Source of the DNA: Corynebacterium halotolerans | GTDB lineage: Bacteria > Actinomycetota > Actinomycetes > Mycobacteriales > Mycobacteriaceae | Assembly (NCBI RefSeq): GCF_001056295.1 | Contig: NZ_JVMD01000023.1 | Location: 204,887 to 268,886 of the forward strand | Direction of reading: 5' to 3' | DNA: 64,000 bases | Part shown: piece by piece, positions 1 through 8,552 of the stretch | Layout: every line of letters starts with the position of its first letter | Position numbering within the stretch: position 1 is the first letter of the stretch | Made by a program: the position numbers and the translations under genes | Notes under the pieces: model-generated | What the model was told of the DNA's origin: nothing | The model's database searches: none | The model's input: only the letters and a program-made list of their open reading frames with translations

Positions 1-483
1 CTGCAGCAGCGCCTTGGCCACGCGGCCGGGCACGTCGGTGAAGATGAGGTCGGCCAGCGAGTTGTTGGTGCGGCGCAGGCGGCGGGCCAGCATGCGCAGC
101 AGCTGGGCGGAGATGTCCGGGTGGTCGTCGATCCACTGGTGCAGCAGGTCGGAGTTCATCGACGCCGCGGTGACCTCGGTGACGCAGACGGCGGACGACG
201 TGCGCGGGCCGGGGTCGAAGATGGACAGCTCGCCGAACATGTCGGAGGGGCCCATGATGGTGAGCAGGTTCTCGCGGCCGTCGGAGGAGTGGCGCGCGAG
301 CTTCACCTTGCCGTCGATGATGATGTACAGGCGGTCGCCCGGCTCACCCTCGTTGAAGATGGTGGTGCCCCGGGGGAAGCGGACGGTTTCCAGCTCGGTG
401 AGCAGGGCCTGGACCGCCTCCGGGTCGACTCCCTGGAATACTCCGGCGCGGGAGAGGATCTCCTGTACGTCGTCCACGGTCAT
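1..483 (-). CDS. glxR: cAMP-responsive Crp/Fnr-family regulator GlxR (3' end outside window)
   Basis: This is the N-terminal 161 residues of the corynebacterial CRP homologue, a global cAMP-dependent DNA-binding regulator. Seen: the start [20 protein letters not shown]; the cyclic-nucleotide pocket with [19 protein letters not shown] and the phosphate-binding cassette [17 protein letters not shown]; then the dimerisation helix ending in [14 protein letters not shown]. The helix-turn-helix half lies beyond base 1. The ATG at 483 has a GGACAGGAG-type Shine-Dalgarno sequence just upstream. The sequence closely follows C. glutamicum GlxR as I remember it. Two CRP-like 16-mers in the upstream gap suggest autoregulation (inference). 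A membrane adenylate cyclase gene in this window (22016-23542) is a plausible source of the ligand. Confidence 0.95.
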   Translation of the reverse strand, partial: MTVDDVQEILSRAGVFQGVDPEAVQALLTELETVRFPRGTTIFNEGEPGDRLYIIIDGKVKLARHSSDGRENLLTIMGPSDMFGELSIFDPGPRTSSAVCVTEVTAASMNSDLLHQWIDDHPDISAQLLRMLARRLRRTNNSLADLIFTDVPGRVAKALLQ

Positions 484-586
484 GTTCTCCTGTCCTGTCG
501 CGTGCCAGAGCGCGGCGTGGTGATTGAGGATCGGGCGAGCCTCGTCCGGGCGCGCCGCTGTTGGGCGGCGTCTGGCCGCACTTCTT

Positions 587-602
587 TGTGACGAATCCCA
601 CT
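587..602. promoter_or_regulatory. glxR: candidate GlxR/CRP site 1 (TGTGACGAATCCCACT)
   Basis: TGTGA-N6-CCACT resembles the GlxR consensus TGTGA-N6-TCACA, with a perfect left half and a degenerate right half. It shares 14 of 16 bases with a second copy at 678-693. It lies about 100 bp upstream of the glxR start, in the divergent glxR-nth gap. Confidence 0.5.
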
Positions 603-677
603 CTAGATGAATATCCTCTTTCATGGGGAAACGCCGCGTGGGAAAATCGGCGGATTCTCTGCGCAACCTCTGGATTA

Positions 678-693
678 TGTGACGGATCCCACG
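678..693. promoter_or_regulatory. candidate GlxR/CRP site 2 (TGTGACGGATCCCACG)
   Basis: Second near-identical 16-mer, 91 bp from the first. It sits about 80 bp before the nth -10 hexamer and 195 bp before glxR. Duplication of the word in one gap makes a functional operator more likely than either copy alone. Confidence 0.5.
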
Positions 694-772
694 GCATGTG
701 ACCTCGGGGGCGGCGGTCCGGGCCGTCGTGAAGCATGTCGGCGAAGGCGGGGGACGGATCCGCGCCGGTCGC

Positions 773-778
773 TAGGAT
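773..778 (+). promoter_or_regulatory. nth: leaderless -10 element of nth
   Basis: TAGGAT is followed by exactly 7 nt and then the ATG at 786, so transcription should begin at or next to the start codon. Confidence 0.6.
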
Positions 779-785
779 GTGCCCC

Positions 786-1661
786 ATGCCCGCAAACCCA
801 GTGCCCGTGCCGCAGCCGACCCGACCCACGGGGACGCTGACCGGCACGCGGCGCCGCAAGCCGGGGACGCACCCCGCGGCGAAGGGGAAGGAAACGCGGC
901 TGGGGATGGTGCGCCGCGCCCGCCGCGTCAACCGGACGCTGGCCGTCGGCTACCCGGACGCGCATTGCGAGCTCGATTTCACCGACCCGTACGAGCTGAC
1001 GGTGGCGACGATCCTGTCGGCGCAGTGCACCGACGTGCGGGTCAACATGGTCACGCCCGCGCTGTTCGCGGCATTCCCCGATGCGCGCGCGTTGGCCGGG
1101 GCGGATGTCGCGGTGGTCGAGGAGCTGATCCGCTCGACCGGGTTCTACCGGGCGAAGGCGGCGAACATCATCGGGTTCGCGCGCGGCGTGGTCGAGCGGC
1201 ACGACGGCGAGGTGCCGGGCACGCTCGAGGAGCTGACGGCGCTGCCCGGCGTGGGCCGCAAAACCGCGAACGTGGTGCTGGGCAATGCCTTCGGCGTGCC
1301 GGGGCTGACGGTGGACACGCATTTCGGGCGGCTGGTCCGGCGGCTCGGATTCACCGCGGAAGACGATCCGGTGCGCGTGGAACGCGAGATGATGGACGTC
1401 ATCGAACGCCCCGAGTGGACGTGGTTCTCGCACCGCATCATCTTCCACGGCCGCCGCGTGTGCCATTCGCGCAGGGCGGCGTGCGGGGCCTGTTTCCTCG
1501 CGGCCGACTGCCCGTCGTATGGTCTCGCCGGGCCCGCCGAACCCGAGACGGCCGAAAAGCTGATCAAGTCCCCCGACCGGGACCACCTGCTGGCCCTGGC
1601 CGGGCTGGGGGAGGACCCCGGGCCGCTTGACGACGACCGACGTGAGGACGTGACCGCGTGA
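786..1661 (+). CDS. nth: endonuclease III (DNA glycosylase/AP lyase)
   Basis: Base-excision repair enzyme that removes oxidised pyrimidines. Seen: helix-hairpin-helix [14 protein letters not shown] with the catalytic lysine, the catalytic aspartate in VDTHFGR, and a C-terminal [4Fe-4S] cluster motif C-x6-C-x2-C-x5-C ([17 protein letters not shown]). The roughly 45 N-terminal residues are Pro/Arg-rich and not part of the fold. The start at 786 is chosen because a TAGGAT hexamer lies 7 nt upstream; ATGs at 735 and 777 would sit upstream of or inside that promoter. It is the first gene of a four-gene operon in which every junction overlaps (GTGA or ATGA), matching Rv3674c-Rv3671c of M. tuberculosis. 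The C-terminal codons contain a copy of the GCTTGACGAC word. Confidence 0.93.
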   Translation: MPANPVPVPQPTRPTGTLTGTRRRKPGTHPAAKGKETRLGMVRRARRVNRTLAVGYPDAHCELDFTDPYELTVATILSAQCTDVRVNMVTPALFAAFPDARALAGADVAVVEELIRSTGFYRAKAANIIGFARGVVERHDGEVPGTLEELTALPGVGRKTANVVLGNAFGVPGLTVDTHFGRLVRRLGFTAEDDPVRVEREMMDVIERPEWTWFSHRIIFHGRRVCHSRRAACGACFLAADCPSYGLAGPAEPETAEKLIKSPDRDHLLALAGLGEDPGPLDDDRREDVTA

Positions 1662-2368
1662 ACGACGACATGAACCGCGCCGACCCCGGCCGCGGCGACG
1701 CCGGCGAGCCCGGTTCGATAAGAGAGCCGAGCCCGGTGTCCGTGCCGCGGGGTTCGGCGAGGCCGTCGACCGTCATCGCCGTGCTCCTGGCCGTGCTCGG
1801 GACCGTCGCCGTGCTCTGGTTCGCGGTGTCGCAGACCATGGGCGGCAACGAACCGGCCGCAGGGTCGGGCGACGGCGAACTTGCCGAGGACGTCGTCGCA
1901 AAGCGGCCAGAATGCCCCGAACCCGCGCCGGGCGCCACCGGATACGGCCCGCTGGCCGGCGTCACGCTGCCGTGCCTCGGCGCCGGGCACCAGGGCGAAA
2001 TCGACGTCGCCGCCGCGCTGGCCGGGAAGCCCGCCGTGGTCAACGTGTGGTCGTGGAACTGCGCCCCGTGCCGCGAGGAACTGCCCGTGCTCGAGGAATG
2101 GGCGGCCGCCAACCCGGACGTGCGCGTCGTCGGCGTGCAGGCGGCGACCAGCGAAGCCCGCGGCGCGGCGCTGCTGGAGGACCTCGGCGTGAAGAACTTC
2201 GTCTCCTACCAGGACGGATTCGACGCAGTCGGGCCCGCGCTGGAGCTGCCGCGCGTCGTGCCCATCACCGTCGTGCTGCGCGCCGACGGCACCGTGGCCA
2301 AGGTGCTGCCGAAGGCCTTCGCATCCGTCGACGAGTTCGACGCCGCCGTCCGGGAGGCGCTCGCATGA
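1658..2368 (+). CDS. membrane-anchored TlpA-like thioredoxin-fold protein
   Basis: Predicted extracytoplasmic thiol-disulphide oxidoreductase. Seen: a cytoplasmic tail of about 35 residues, one transmembrane segment ([19 protein letters not shown]), then a thioredoxin-like domain with the active-site motif WNCAPC and the cis-proline region PRVVPITVV. The GTG start at 1658 overlaps the nth stop (GTGA); an in-frame ATG at 1670 is possible. It corresponds by position to Rv3673c. Being coupled to nth, a NUDIX enzyme and the MarP protease suggests a stress-resistance operon (inference). The substrate is unknown. Confidence 0.85.
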   Translation: MNDDMNRADPGRGDAGEPGSIREPSPVSVPRGSARPSTVIAVLLAVLGTVAVLWFAVSQTMGGNEPAAGSGDGELAEDVVAKRPECPEPAPGATGYGPLAGVTLPCLGAGHQGEIDVAAALAGKPAVVNVWSWNCAPCREELPVLEEWAAANPDVRVVGVQAATSEARGAALLEDLGVKNFVSYQDGFDAVGPALELPRVVPITVVLRADGTVAKVLPKAFASVDEFDAAVREALA

Positions 2369-3132
2369 CCGCCGGCGGAGCGGCCGGGCACCGCATCCCC
2401 GGCCTCAAGCCCGTCCACGAGGCCATCGAAGTTACCCCGCCGTGGCTCGCGCCCGTGCTCGGCGACGGCGAGGACCCGGGTCTGACGGCGCTGCGGCGGG
2501 CGGCGTCGACCGTCGATGAGCCGCTGGAAAATCCGGACGAATCCGCCGTGCTGGTCCTGCTCGGCGGCGATGCGATGGCGGCGGACCGGCCGGAGGACGC
2601 CCTGGTCGTGCTCACGCACCGGTCGCCGACGCTGCGCCGCCACGCCGGGCAGATGGCCTTCCCCGGCGGCCGGCGCGACCCGGGCGACCGCGACGCCGTG
2701 CACACCGCGCTGCGCGAAGCGGAAGAGGAAACCGGCCTGCGGCCCGACGCGGTGACGCCGCTGCGGGTGCTCGACTCCATCGACATCAACCGGACCGGCT
2801 TCGCCGTCCACCCCGTGCTCGCCTACTGGCACGACCCGCACGACCTGCGCGTCGTCGACCCCAACGAAACCGACGCCGTGCTGCCCGTGCGCATCTCCGA
2901 CCTCATCGACCCCGAAAACCGCATCCGCGTCGGCTGGGGCAACTGGTCCGGCCCGGCGTTCCGCGTCGGCGACTTCGTCGTGTGGGGGTTCACCGGGGGC
3001 GTGCTCGATCACCTGCTGGAAGGCGCCGGCTGGGCGGAGCCGTGGGATGATGGCACGGTGCTCGACCTGCGCGAAACGCTGGCGCGGTCGGCGAACCGGG
3101 AAACCTTCGGAAGGGACGGGGCGAAACGATGA
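2365..3132 (+). CDS. NUDIX hydrolase, CoA pyrophosphatase type
   Basis: Predicted to cleave CoA or related nucleotide diphosphates. Seen: the UPF0035-type signature LTHRSPTLRRHAGQMAFPGG followed by the NUDIX helix AVHTALREAEEETGL. Length is 255 residues, about 60 more than minimal CoA NUDIX enzymes, with the extra sequence N-terminal. ATGA overlaps at both ends show translational coupling to the TlpA-like gene and to marP. Positional equivalent of Rv3672c. The CoA specificity is a family inference, not visible in the sequence. Confidence 0.88.
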   Translation: MTAGGAAGHRIPGLKPVHEAIEVTPPWLAPVLGDGEDPGLTALRRAASTVDEPLENPDESAVLVLLGGDAMAADRPEDALVVLTHRSPTLRRHAGQMAFPGGRRDPGDRDAVHTALREAEEETGLRPDAVTPLRVLDSIDINRTGFAVHPVLAYWHDPHDLRVVDPNETDAVLPVRISDLIDPENRIRVGWGNWSGPAFRVGDFVVWGFTGGVLDHLLEGAGWAEPWDDGTVLDLRETLARSANRETFGRDGAKR

Positions 3133-4334
3133 CGGCCGCGATCGACGGCGGGCTCGTGCTCGACGTGCTGCTCATTCTCGCCGTGCTCAGCGCGATGGCA
3201 CTCGGCTGGCGGCAGGGCGCGCTCGCGTCGGCGCTGTCGATCATCGGCGTCATCGCCGGCGGCATCGTCGGCCTGGAACTCGCGCCGCCCGCCATGGACC
3301 TGGTGGAGGGCCGCGCCGCGCGGCTGATCATCGGCGTGGCCGTGCTCATCGGCATGGTCGTGCTCGGCCACACGGTCGGGGCGGTGTCGGGGCAGTCGCT
3401 GCGCAACCGCATGCGCTCGCCCATGGCCGTCGGCCTGGACTCGGGATTCGGTGCGGTGGTGCAGGCGGCGGCGACGCTGATCGTCGCGTGGATGGTGGCG
3501 CTGCCGCTGGCCACGGTGCTGCCCGGGCAGTTCGGCGATTCGATCCGCGACTCGGCGGTGCTGGCCACCGTCGACGAGGTCGCCCCCGAATCGTGGGCGG
3601 GCCTCCCGTCGTCCATCGTCCGCCGCATCGACGACTCCGGCGTGCCCGCGGCGATCGCCCCGTTCGAGAAGCGGCCCGAGCACGACGCCACCCCGGCGGA
3701 CCCGTCGGTCATCGACCAGGGCGTCGTCGACCGCATCCGCCCGTCGATCGTGCGCGTGCTCGGCGAGGCGCCGCAGTGCCGCCGCCTGCTCCAGGGCACG
3801 GGTTTCGTGATCGCCCCCGACCTGGTGGTCACCAACGCCCACGTCGTCGCCGGCGTGGAGACGGTGCGCATGGAGACCGTCGCCGGAATGGTCGACGCGC
3901 GCGTGGTCCACTTCGACCCGCTCGACGACATCGCCATCCTGCGGTCCTGGGATCTGCCGCTGACCCCGCTGCCGTGGGCCGCGAACGAGGGCAAGCCCGG
4001 CGAGGGCGCGGTCGTGCTCGGCTTCCCCGAGTCCGGACCGTTCACGGCGACCGCCGCGCGCATCGAGGAGAAGCTGCTGATCCGCGGCCCCGACATCTAC
4101 TCGGCCAGCCGCCACGACCGCGAGGCGTACGTCCTGCGCTCCGACGTCCGCCACGGCAATTCGGGCGGGCCGCTGATCAATCCGCGGGGCGAGGCCCTGG
4201 GCGTGGTGTTCGGCGCCGGCGTCAACGACGACCAGACCGGCTACGCGCTGACCGCCGCGGAGACCGAAGCGCACATCAAGATGGCCCGCGACCTCATCGA
4301 GCCCGCGGACACCCGGGAGTGCGTGGCCCAGTAG
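3129..4334 (+). CDS. marP: MarP-type membrane serine protease (trypsin fold)
   Basis: Membrane-anchored extracytoplasmic protease that in mycobacteria is needed for survival in acid and oxidative stress. Seen: about four N-terminal transmembrane helices (CvpA-like, residues 1-130), a linker, then a chymotrypsin-like domain with a complete triad: His238 in TNAHVV, Asp267 in LDDIAIL and Ser345 in HGNSGGP. Length is 401, as in the family. Last gene of the nth operon. A large inverted repeat lies about 160 bp downstream (4496-4559) and may act as terminator. The cysteines before the protease domain (near APQC) and near the C-terminus could form the regulatory disulphide described for Rv3671c (inference). 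Confidence 0.92.
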   Translation: MTAAIDGGLVLDVLLILAVLSAMALGWRQGALASALSIIGVIAGGIVGLELAPPAMDLVEGRAARLIIGVAVLIGMVVLGHTVGAVSGQSLRNRMRSPMAVGLDSGFGAVVQAAATLIVAWMVALPLATVLPGQFGDSIRDSAVLATVDEVAPESWAGLPSSIVRRIDDSGVPAAIAPFEKRPEHDATPADPSVIDQGVVDRIRPSIVRVLGEAPQCRRLLQGTGFVIAPDLVVTNAHVVAGVETVRMETVAGMVDARVVHFDPLDDIAILRSWDLPLTPLPWAANEGKPGEGAVVLGFPESGPFTATAARIEEKLLIRGPDIYSASRHDREAYVLRSDVRHGNSGGPLINPRGEALGVVFGAGVNDDQTGYALTAAETEAHIKMARDLIEPADTRECVAQ

Positions 4335-4431
4335 GGGGCGGGCGGCCTCAGCCGATGCGTCCCGTGACCTTGTGCTCGGCCGTTGCGGTGGCCGAGGTCT
4401 CCGGCTGGCGCATCCCGCCGGGATGCGACGG

Positions 4432-4559
4432 CTAACCCACCCCGAATGGGCAGACCCACCCCGAATCGGGCCCGGGGATGGCACCGTCCCCCGTTAACCC
4501 ACCCCGAATGCGCAGACCCACCTGTTTCAGCGGGTGGGTCTGCGCATTCGGGGTGGGTT
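4432..4559. repeat. dispersed palindromic repeat, copy A
   Basis: A perfect 27-bp inverted repeat (arms 4496-4522 and 4533-4559, 10-nt loop) begins AACCCACCCCGAATGCG and is preceded by partial copies of the same words at 4434-4470. Related elements lie at 46158-46219 and 63904-64000. All three follow the 3' end of a plus-strand gene; copies A and B lie between convergent genes. It may act as a bidirectional terminator or be a REP/MITE-like repeat. No ORF or transposase is associated. Confidence 0.85.
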
Positions 4560-4754
4560 TGCGCGAGGGCACGCTGCTCCGGCACGAGGACGCCGCATTG
4601 CTTGGGCGCGAAGGCGCCGTACTGCTCCGGCGCGGGGAAACGGCGGGTGCGGTGCCCCGGTGCAGTCACCCCATCGGCCCGGCGCAGCCACTCCATCGGC
4701 CCGGTGCCGTGGTGCCCCTGTGCCCGGCGTCCGCAACCTCCCGGGACATGACGG
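4560..4754. other. intergenic GC-rich spacer between marP and the hydrolase
   Basis: No gene seen. It contains two adjacent imperfect copies of a 21-bp unit with the shared word CATCGGCCCGG (around 4669-4710). The last 200 bp before the hydrolase stop show no clear U-tract terminator. Confidence 0.5.
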
Positions 4755-5711
4755 TCAACCGAGGTCCGGGTGCTCCCGGCGCACCGCGGCGATGACGATG
4801 TCCGCGACCTCGTCGGGGGCCTCCAGCGCGGGGTAGTGGCCGACGCCCGGCAGGGTCACCGATTCGACCACCGGGGATTCCGCCAGCGTGCGCTCGCTGA
4901 CCATCGGGTCGCCCGCGCCGACGACGATCCACGTCGGCGGCATCGCCGTGCGCGCCAGAATGCGCATCCAGCGCCGCCACGCCGGACCGGTCGGGGCGGC
5001 CAACCACTCGAGGTGCTGCAACGCCGGCGCCAGGGCGCCCGCACGCAACGAGCGCTCCATCAGGCGCGCCGATTCGGTTCCCTCCGGGGTGTCGGCGAAA
5101 CCGGGGCCGGCGATCTTCATGGCGTCGGCGACGATGCCCGTCGCCGTGCGCCCGCTGCCGCGGCCGACTTTGCGGATGATCGACGCGTACCTGCCGAACG
5201 CCCACGACGCCCGCAGCGGGCGGGAGAAGGGTCGGCGGATGGCTTCGCGACGCCACGCGGCGGGATGCGGCATGCCGCAGGACACGATGCCGGAGACGAG
5301 CTTCGGCGCGCGCGCCGCCAGCGTCCATGCGACGAGGGCGCCGTAGCCCTGGCCGACGACGGTCGCCCGCGAGTGGCCCAACGCGCGGATCAGCCCCGCC
5401 GCGTCATCGGCGGCCGCGTTGGGGCGGTAGCCGGAGGGCGTGCGGTCGGACGTGCCGTAGCCGCGCAGGGACACCGCCACCGCATGGACCGGCAGATCGG
5501 CCAGCAGCGGCAGCACGCGCCGCCAGTCGAACCAGCCTCCGGTGGCCGTGTGGATGAAAAGGACCAGCGGCGACGACGGAGCCCCGCACTCTGCGACGTG
5601 CAGCCGCTGTCCGCGGACGTGGACCATGCGGTGGGTCCACGGACCGTCGAGCAGCACCTCGTCGGGGTGCGGGGCGGGGGCGTCGGCGCCGCCGGGAAGT
5701 TCGCCGTTCAC
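4755..5711 (-). CDS. alpha/beta-hydrolase (EphE-like position)
   Basis: Predicted soluble hydrolase. Seen: HTATGGWFDWRRVLP (oxyanion-hole HxxxG region), the nucleophile-elbow region VVGQGYGALVAW, in which the usual G-x-S-x-G serine is replaced (GQGYG), and a late histidine in GVGHYPALEAPDE. The substituted elbow raises doubt that it is a classical serine or aspartate hydrolase. The GTG start at 5711 is the only in-frame start after the upstream stop and has an AGGA Shine-Dalgarno 8-9 nt away. It lies 86 bp downstream of the Holin-X-like gene on the same strand and is probably co-transcribed. By gene order it matches Rv3670 (ephE), but epoxide hydrolase activity should not be assumed. Confidence 0.8.
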   Translation of the reverse strand: MNGELPGGADAPAPHPDEVLLDGPWTHRMVHVRGQRLHVAECGAPSSPLVLFIHTATGGWFDWRRVLPLLADLPVHAVAVSLRGYGTSDRTPSGYRPNAAADDAAGLIRALGHSRATVVGQGYGALVAWTLAARAPKLVSGIVSCGMPHPAAWRREAIRRPFSRPLRASWAFGRYASIIRKVGRGSGRTATGIVADAMKIAGPGFADTPEGTESARLMERSLRAGALAPALQHLEWLAAPTGPAWRRWMRILARTAMPPTWIVVGAGDPMVSERTLAESPVVESVTLPGVGHYPALEAPDEVADIVIAAVRREHPDLG

Positions 5712-5797
5712 CGCGTCATTCCTCGCGTCGATGCCGAAGACCGCGCGGGCGCGCTCGCGCCCGCCGCGGTTCCCGTTGGTTGGTGGTGTGATGCCGT

Positions 5798-6319
5798 TTA
5801 GGTGTACAGGCCGTCGGACGCGGCGTGCGACGGGGTGGTCCGGCCCTGGCCGGAGGACGGGATGACCGTCTTGAGGTCCTGCACCGACTGGATGGTCTTC
5901 TCGGGCTTGCCCACCTTCTTCACCTTCTGCAGGCCCAGGAAGGCCGCGATGCCGGCGATGACCAGCATCAGGACGAAGACGATGAGGAACGCCGACCAGC
6001 GCGGCAGCCACACGGCGATGAGCTCGGCCAGGAAGAAGAACAGGAAGAACGAGGAGTACAGGGCCACCACGCCCGCCACCGCGAAGAACCCGGCGCCGAC
6101 GCCGGCCTTCTTCGCCTCACCGGCGAGCTCGGCCTTGGCCAGCTCGACCTCGGCGCGGACGAGCGACGACACCTGGGCCGACGCCGACTGGACCAGCGTG
6201 CCGATGCTGGCCTCGCCCGGGGCGTGGGTGTCCACGTCGCTCAGCGGCACTGCGGTGACTCGCGGCGACACGGCCGAGCTGCCATCCGTGAAAAGGCCCT
6301 TGTTGTTGTCGCTGCTCAC
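5798..6319 (-). CDS. Holin-X-like (DUF1469) integral membrane protein
   Basis: Small membrane protein of the actinobacterial 'Holin-X' family, which despite the name is chromosomal and not known to lyse cells. Seen: a polar N-terminus, an amphipathic helix SLVRAEVELAKAELAGEAKK, two transmembrane hairpin helices (residues about 75-130), and a short basic/polar tail. The GTG start is preceded by CAGGAGGAC, a strong Shine-Dalgarno at good spacing. Synteny fits Rv3669. Function unknown. Confidence 0.85.
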   Translation of the reverse strand: MSSDNNKGLFTDGSSAVSPRVTAVPLSDVDTHAPGEASIGTLVQSASAQVSSLVRAEVELAKAELAGEAKKAGVGAGFFAVAGVVALYSSFFLFFFLAELIAVWLPRWSAFLIVFVLMLVIAGIAAFLGLQKVKKVGKPEKTIQSVQDLKTVIPSSGQGRTTPSHAASDGLYT

Positions 6320-6619
6320 GTGCGTCCTCCTGCGTAAATCGATGCGATGATCGGTGGGTCTATGCTGCTGGATCCCCGGTGGGGCACCCGATCGGGGGCC
6401 GTCCGGAGGACCCGTCCCGCCATTGGCAACGGCGCAACTCTGCTGGCCATACTACCCATCCCGGCGGCCTCCGCGCGGTGCGGTCGTGATTTTCACCGCG
6501 ATTCACCCCGCGCACTCCGGTCTCCCCGCTCCGCGCACTCCCGCGGGTCGCGCCCGTCGCCGCCAACCGATTCCCGGGCTTTCGGCTGCGCCGCCGGACG
6601 CCGCCCCTACTCTGGGGGC
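6320..6619. other. divergent intergenic region (Holin-X-like / Fic-like)
   Basis: About 300 bp with no supportable gene. The left end carries the GTG start's Shine-Dalgarno and presumably the minus-strand promoter. The right end carries the leaderless TACTCT hexamer of the Fic-like gene. Confidence 0.6.
6608..6613 (+). promoter_or_regulatory. leaderless -10 element of the Fic-like gene
   Basis: TACTCT is followed by 6 nt and the ATG at 6620. Confidence 0.5.
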
Positions 6620-7420
6620 ATGACCGACGGAACCACCCGCCCCGACCCGCTCGCCCCGCTGATGGAATTGGAGGGGGTCGCCGAGGCTGCCCAACGCGCC
6701 GCAGATGCGGTGTCCGGGGTGCATCGCCACCGCGCCAACCTGCGCAAATGGACCGTCACCGGCGCCGAGTCGGTGCTGCGCGGCGCGCGGGCGTCGGCGT
6801 GGCTGGAGGGCGGCGAGCCCGCCCTGCCGTCGGAGGGCGACGTCACCGACCCCATCCTCGCCGCCGCCCTGCGCGCCGCCGACCCGATCTCGCCGGAGGC
6901 GATCGAGGAAACGGTCCGCGTGTGGCGCCGCGCGCCGATCCAGGTGCTCGCCCGCCTCGCGTTGATCGCGTCCCCGACGGGCCCGGAGCTTTCCGACGCC
7001 CCCACCGACGCGCGCTCCTCCGAAGCCGGCCGCCCCGTCGGCGACGAGAACTTGTCGGCGGCGATGAAGGAGCAGCGGCTGCACCTGCTCGGCGACCTGA
7101 TCACCGGCGGCACGTCGGTGCCGGACACGGTGCTGTCCGCCGTCGTCCACGGCGAGCTGCTGACCATGCGCCCCTTCGCGGACAACAACGGCATCGTCGC
7201 GCGCGCGGCCTCGCGCCTGACGACGATCGCCGGCGGCTCCGACCCCCGCGGCCTGGGAGTGCCGGAGGTGCACTGGACCCGCCACCGCGACGAGTACCGC
7301 GCCGCAGCCGACGCCTTCGCCTCGGGTGCCCCGGAGGGCGTGCGCCGCTGGATTCTGCTGCACCTGGCCGGGTTGGAAGCCGGCGCGGCCGAGGCGCGCG
7401 GCATCGCCGAAGCGGTGTAG
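6620..7420 (+). CDS. Fic-fold protein with degenerate active-site motif
   Basis: The 266-residue, mostly helical protein carries RPFADNNGIVAR at residues 184-195, aligned with the Fic signature HPFxDGNGRxxR. The catalytic His is Arg, the first Gly is Asn and the phosphate-binding Arg is Ile, so AMP transfer is unlikely. It matches by position the conserved Rv3662c-type proteins next to the HAD phosphatase and tad cluster in Mycobacteriales. No toxin or antitoxin partner is adjacent. Either a repurposed scaffold or a binding protein (inference). The start is fixed by the TACTCT hexamer 6 nt upstream. Convergent with the HAD gene. Confidence 0.7.
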   Translation: MTDGTTRPDPLAPLMELEGVAEAAQRAADAVSGVHRHRANLRKWTVTGAESVLRGARASAWLEGGEPALPSEGDVTDPILAAALRAADPISPEAIEETVRVWRRAPIQVLARLALIASPTGPELSDAPTDARSSEAGRPVGDENLSAAMKEQRLHLLGDLITGGTSVPDTVLSAVVHGELLTMRPFADNNGIVARAASRLTTIAGGSDPRGLGVPEVHWTRHRDEYRAAADAFASGAPEGVRRWILLHLAGLEAGAAEARGIAEAV

Positions 7421-7534
7421 GGGAAGGATTATCGGGGCCCGCGCCGTCGATCCGTCGAATCGTCGTGGGCGGAACCCGCGATACCGCGCCGTCGCGCCGG
7501 TGGCCTCGATGCCCGGCGAAACTCCGGTGCCGGC

Positions 7535-8359
7535 CTAGCCTCGATCCTCGCCGCGTCGTGAAGCGATGATGCCCGCCACCAGCGCCGCCGCACCCACAGC
7601 GGCCGCGGCGATGCCCGTCACGCGCGGGCCCGTGCGGCGGAACAGGGGCTCGGGATTGCGGAAGATGCGGATGGGCCAATCGCGCTCCTCCGCGATCTTG
7701 CGCAGCGGTTTGTCCGGGTTGACCGCGACGGGATGGCCGACCACCGACAGCATCGGCTCATCGGTGCCCGAATCGGAGTAGGCGTAGCAGCGCGACAGGT
7801 CGTAGCCGCGCTCCTCGGCGATGCGCCGCAGCTCGGCGGCCTTGTTGCCGCCGCGGCAGAAGAACGGGACCTTGCCCGTGTACACGCCGTCGACGACCTC
7901 CAGTCGGGTGGCCACGGTCTCGCGGACGCCCAGCTCCGCGGCGATCGGCTCGACCAGCTCCGCCGCCGACGCGGACACCACGAAAACCTCGTGGCCCAGC
8001 GCCCGGTGATGGCGGATCAGCTCGACGGCCTCCTTGTACACGTACGGCGAAATCACCTGGTGCAGGGACTCTTCGGCGATCTGGCGGACATGGTCGGCGC
8101 GCCAGCCGGTCACCATCGCCGACAGCTGGTCGCGGGCGGCCTCCATCTGGTCGTGGTCGTGGCCGCCGGAGATGTACAGCGCCTGGCCCAGCGCCATCTG
8201 CATCATCCCCGAGGCGGTGATCAGGCCGGATTCCATGAACTGCCGGCGGAACGCGTAGGCCGAGCTGCGGGCGATGATGGTCTTGTCCAGGTCGAAGAAC
8301 GCGGCCACGGGCGACGCGCGGCGGGGCGCGGCCGTGTGGCGGGGATCTTCGACGGTCAC
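7535..8359 (-). CDS. HAD-IB family phosphatase (SerB-like) with C-terminal membrane anchor
   Basis: Haloacid-dehalogenase-type phosphohydrolase. Seen: motif I FFDLDKTII, motif II VVSASA, motif III/IV region CYAYSDSGTDEPMLS, a helical cap between them, and a hydrophobic C-terminal helix (GIAAAAVGAAALVAGIIA) followed by a basic tail. The substrate is unknown; phosphoserine is only one possibility. A GTG start at 8359 is chosen because TATGCT lies 7 nt upstream. The upstream ATG at 8371 overlaps that hexamer. Equivalent by gene order to Rv3661, which also adjoins the 6C RNA and tad cluster. The C-terminal codons contain a GTCGTGAAGC copy. Confidence 0.88.
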   Translation of the reverse strand: MTVEDPRHTAAPRRASPVAAFFDLDKTIIARSSAYAFRRQFMESGLITASGMMQMALGQALYISGGHDHDQMEAARDQLSAMVTGWRADHVRQIAEESLHQVISPYVYKEAVELIRHHRALGHEVFVVSASAAELVEPIAAELGVRETVATRLEVVDGVYTGKVPFFCRGGNKAAELRRIAEERGYDLSRCYAYSDSGTDEPMLSVVGHPVAVNPDKPLRKIAEERDWPIRIFRNPEPLFRRTGPRVTGIAAAAVGAAALVAGIIASRRGEDRG

Positions 8360-8366
8360 GGCACCG

Positions 8367-8372
8367 AGCATA
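8367..8372 (-). promoter_or_regulatory. leaderless -10 element of the HAD gene
   Basis: On the minus strand TATGCT precedes the GTG at 8359 by 7 nt. Confidence 0.55.
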
Positions 8373-8541
8373 GCGACGTGACGGTTCCGCGGGCGGCGTC
8401 CGCGAGCCGGGGTGGTGGTTCGGCGTGCTCCGGCGCTGGTGCGGGCGGCGATTCGCCCCCGCAACAGGTGGGCGGGAACCATTTTGCGTTCGGGTTGGCA
8501 GCCTTCTGGTGTTGTGCCATACTTGTGCTGGCTGGCCCCGA

Positions 8542-8547
8542 TATACA
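8542..8547 (+). promoter_or_regulatory. -10 element of the 6C small RNA
   Basis: TATACA sits 11 nt before the first stem of the RNA, in a locally AT-richer stretch. It predicts a transcription start near 8553. Confidence 0.55.
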
Positions 8548-8552
8548 GTGCG

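Larger units (their letters stand above)
484..785. other. glxR-nth divergent intergenic region
   Basis: This gap is more AT-rich than its surroundings. It holds the two CRP-like 16-mers, one copy of the recurrent GTCGTGAAGC word (725-734) and the leaderless nth promoter. I see no further gene. Confidence 0.7.

Noticed and set aside
5798..6319. Phage lysis holin
   Set aside because: The Holin-X family is chromosomal in actinobacteria, and no endolysin or phage gene is nearby.
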